A DNA stretch of 5,073 bases from an uncultured Sutterella sp. (GTDB lineage Bacteria > Pseudomonadota > Gammaproteobacteria > Burkholderiales > Burkholderiaceae_F). Position numbers and translations under genes: made by a program. Within the stretch, counting starts at the first letter, position 1. The number at the start of each line of letters is the position of its first letter. Positions 4,830 through 5,073 of this stretch are shown piece by piece. The notes under the pieces are model-generated. The model worked only from the letters and a program-made list of their open reading frames with translations. It did no database searches and was not told the DNA's origin. Location of the stretch: positions 1 through 5,073 of the forward strand of contig CAJJRX010000055.1 of assembly GCA_905194315.1 (NCBI GenBank), read 5' to 3'.

Positions 4830-4910
4830 CCGTCATTTTTCCCGAAAAAGTGTACCGCAGCAGATCCCTCACAAGGCTCTTTACTGACGCTGCCGGACGG
4901 GAGAGATTTA

Positions 4911-5073
4911 AATAAACGGTATCATTTTAAAATAACTTAAGCTAAATAAAATTTTATAGAAGACAAATACGAAAAGTTTTTAGTTTATTTTGTTTTTCAC
5001 TCTCTCAGAAACTGTTTTAGAGTCTTCATGCATGTTTGTGGTAACAGCTGAGAAGATACTGCTTTCTTAAATG
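4911..5073. other. AT-rich segment at the right edge, no gene seen
   Basis: By direct count 41 of the 153 bases at 4921-5073 are G or C (about 27%), against the clearly GC-rich DNA to the left. It holds small AT palindromes such as ATTTTAAAAT (4924-4933) and ATAAAATTTTAT (4946-4957). The last three bases are ATG, which might start a gene outside the window, but no good ribosome site precedes it. It may be an AT-rich promoter region or the border of acquired DNA. Confidence 0.55.

Larger units (their letters stand above)
4649..4910. other. Intergenic stretch without a convincing gene
   Basis: No reading frame here has both a ribosome site and gene-like codon use. Besides the CTATTCT patch it holds a GGGC/GCCC hairpin (4730-4742), the perfect TCACCTCT/AGAGGTGA hairpin and the TCTGATA/TATCAGA inverted repeat, which are listed separately. 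GC content falls towards the right. Confidence 0.6.

Noticed and set aside
4712..4915. Plus-strand 67-codon reading frame starting at TTG
   Set aside because: It has no ribosome site, crosses three inverted repeats and a base-composition step, and shows no domain-like pattern.
5013..5021. GTTTTAGAG-like string resembling the start of type II CRISPR repeats
   Set aside because: It occurs once, with no second repeat, no spacer pattern and no tracrRNA-like partner seen.

Overview
The window is a stretch of GC-rich bacterial chromosome that ends in an AT-rich segment. Gene content and style suggest a Gram-negative proteobacterium: a Tat-type signal on a thioredoxin, an outer-membrane-type lipoprotein, GC-rich third codon positions and strong AGGAG ribosome sites. 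I would guess a betaproteobacterium of the Sutterellaceae/Burkholderiales kind, but that is an impression from gene style, not from a marker gene.

Left block (1-1390, + strand): the 3' end of an operon. It holds the last part of an ABC-transporter permease that looks like the FtsX/MacB family, then a LolD/MacB-type ATPase starting 4 bp after the permease stop, then a Tat-exported thioredoxin-fold protein with a CAGC active site. The order permease - ATPase - exported thioredoxin resembles the accessory genes that follow FTR1/P19 (FetM/FetP) in periplasmic iron-uptake loci. The diagnostic genes would lie to the left of the window, so this is an inference. The permease reading frame appears to shift near base 48.

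Middle block (1391-2843, + strand): a 123-bp gap with a GC hairpin, then proC (pyrroline-5-carboxylate reductase, proline synthesis) and, 13 bp later, a small unrecognised lipoprotein gene. They probably form a two-gene operon closed by a strong intrinsic terminator at 2811-2843, which also lies just past the end of the converging serB.

serB (2852-3721, - strand) is phosphoserine phosphatase, the last step of serine synthesis. The 257 bp between its start and the divergent gene on the right is the most interesting non-coding part. Read on the minus strand it contains a run of inverted repeats ending in a GC hairpin with eight U residues, about 30 nt before the serB start. This is how a transcription attenuator, riboswitch or small RNA would look. 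Read on the plus strand it contains a perfect TATAAT.

Right block (3874-5073, + strand): a promoter, an unrecognised 203-residue cytoplasmic protein and a strong intrinsic terminator (4616-4648). The last 425 bases have no convincing gene. They hold a small CTATTCT repeat patch, two short perfect hairpins and, from about 4911 on, DNA of about 27% GC (counted over 4921-5073), which may be the upstream region of a gene beyond the window or the edge of acquired DNA.
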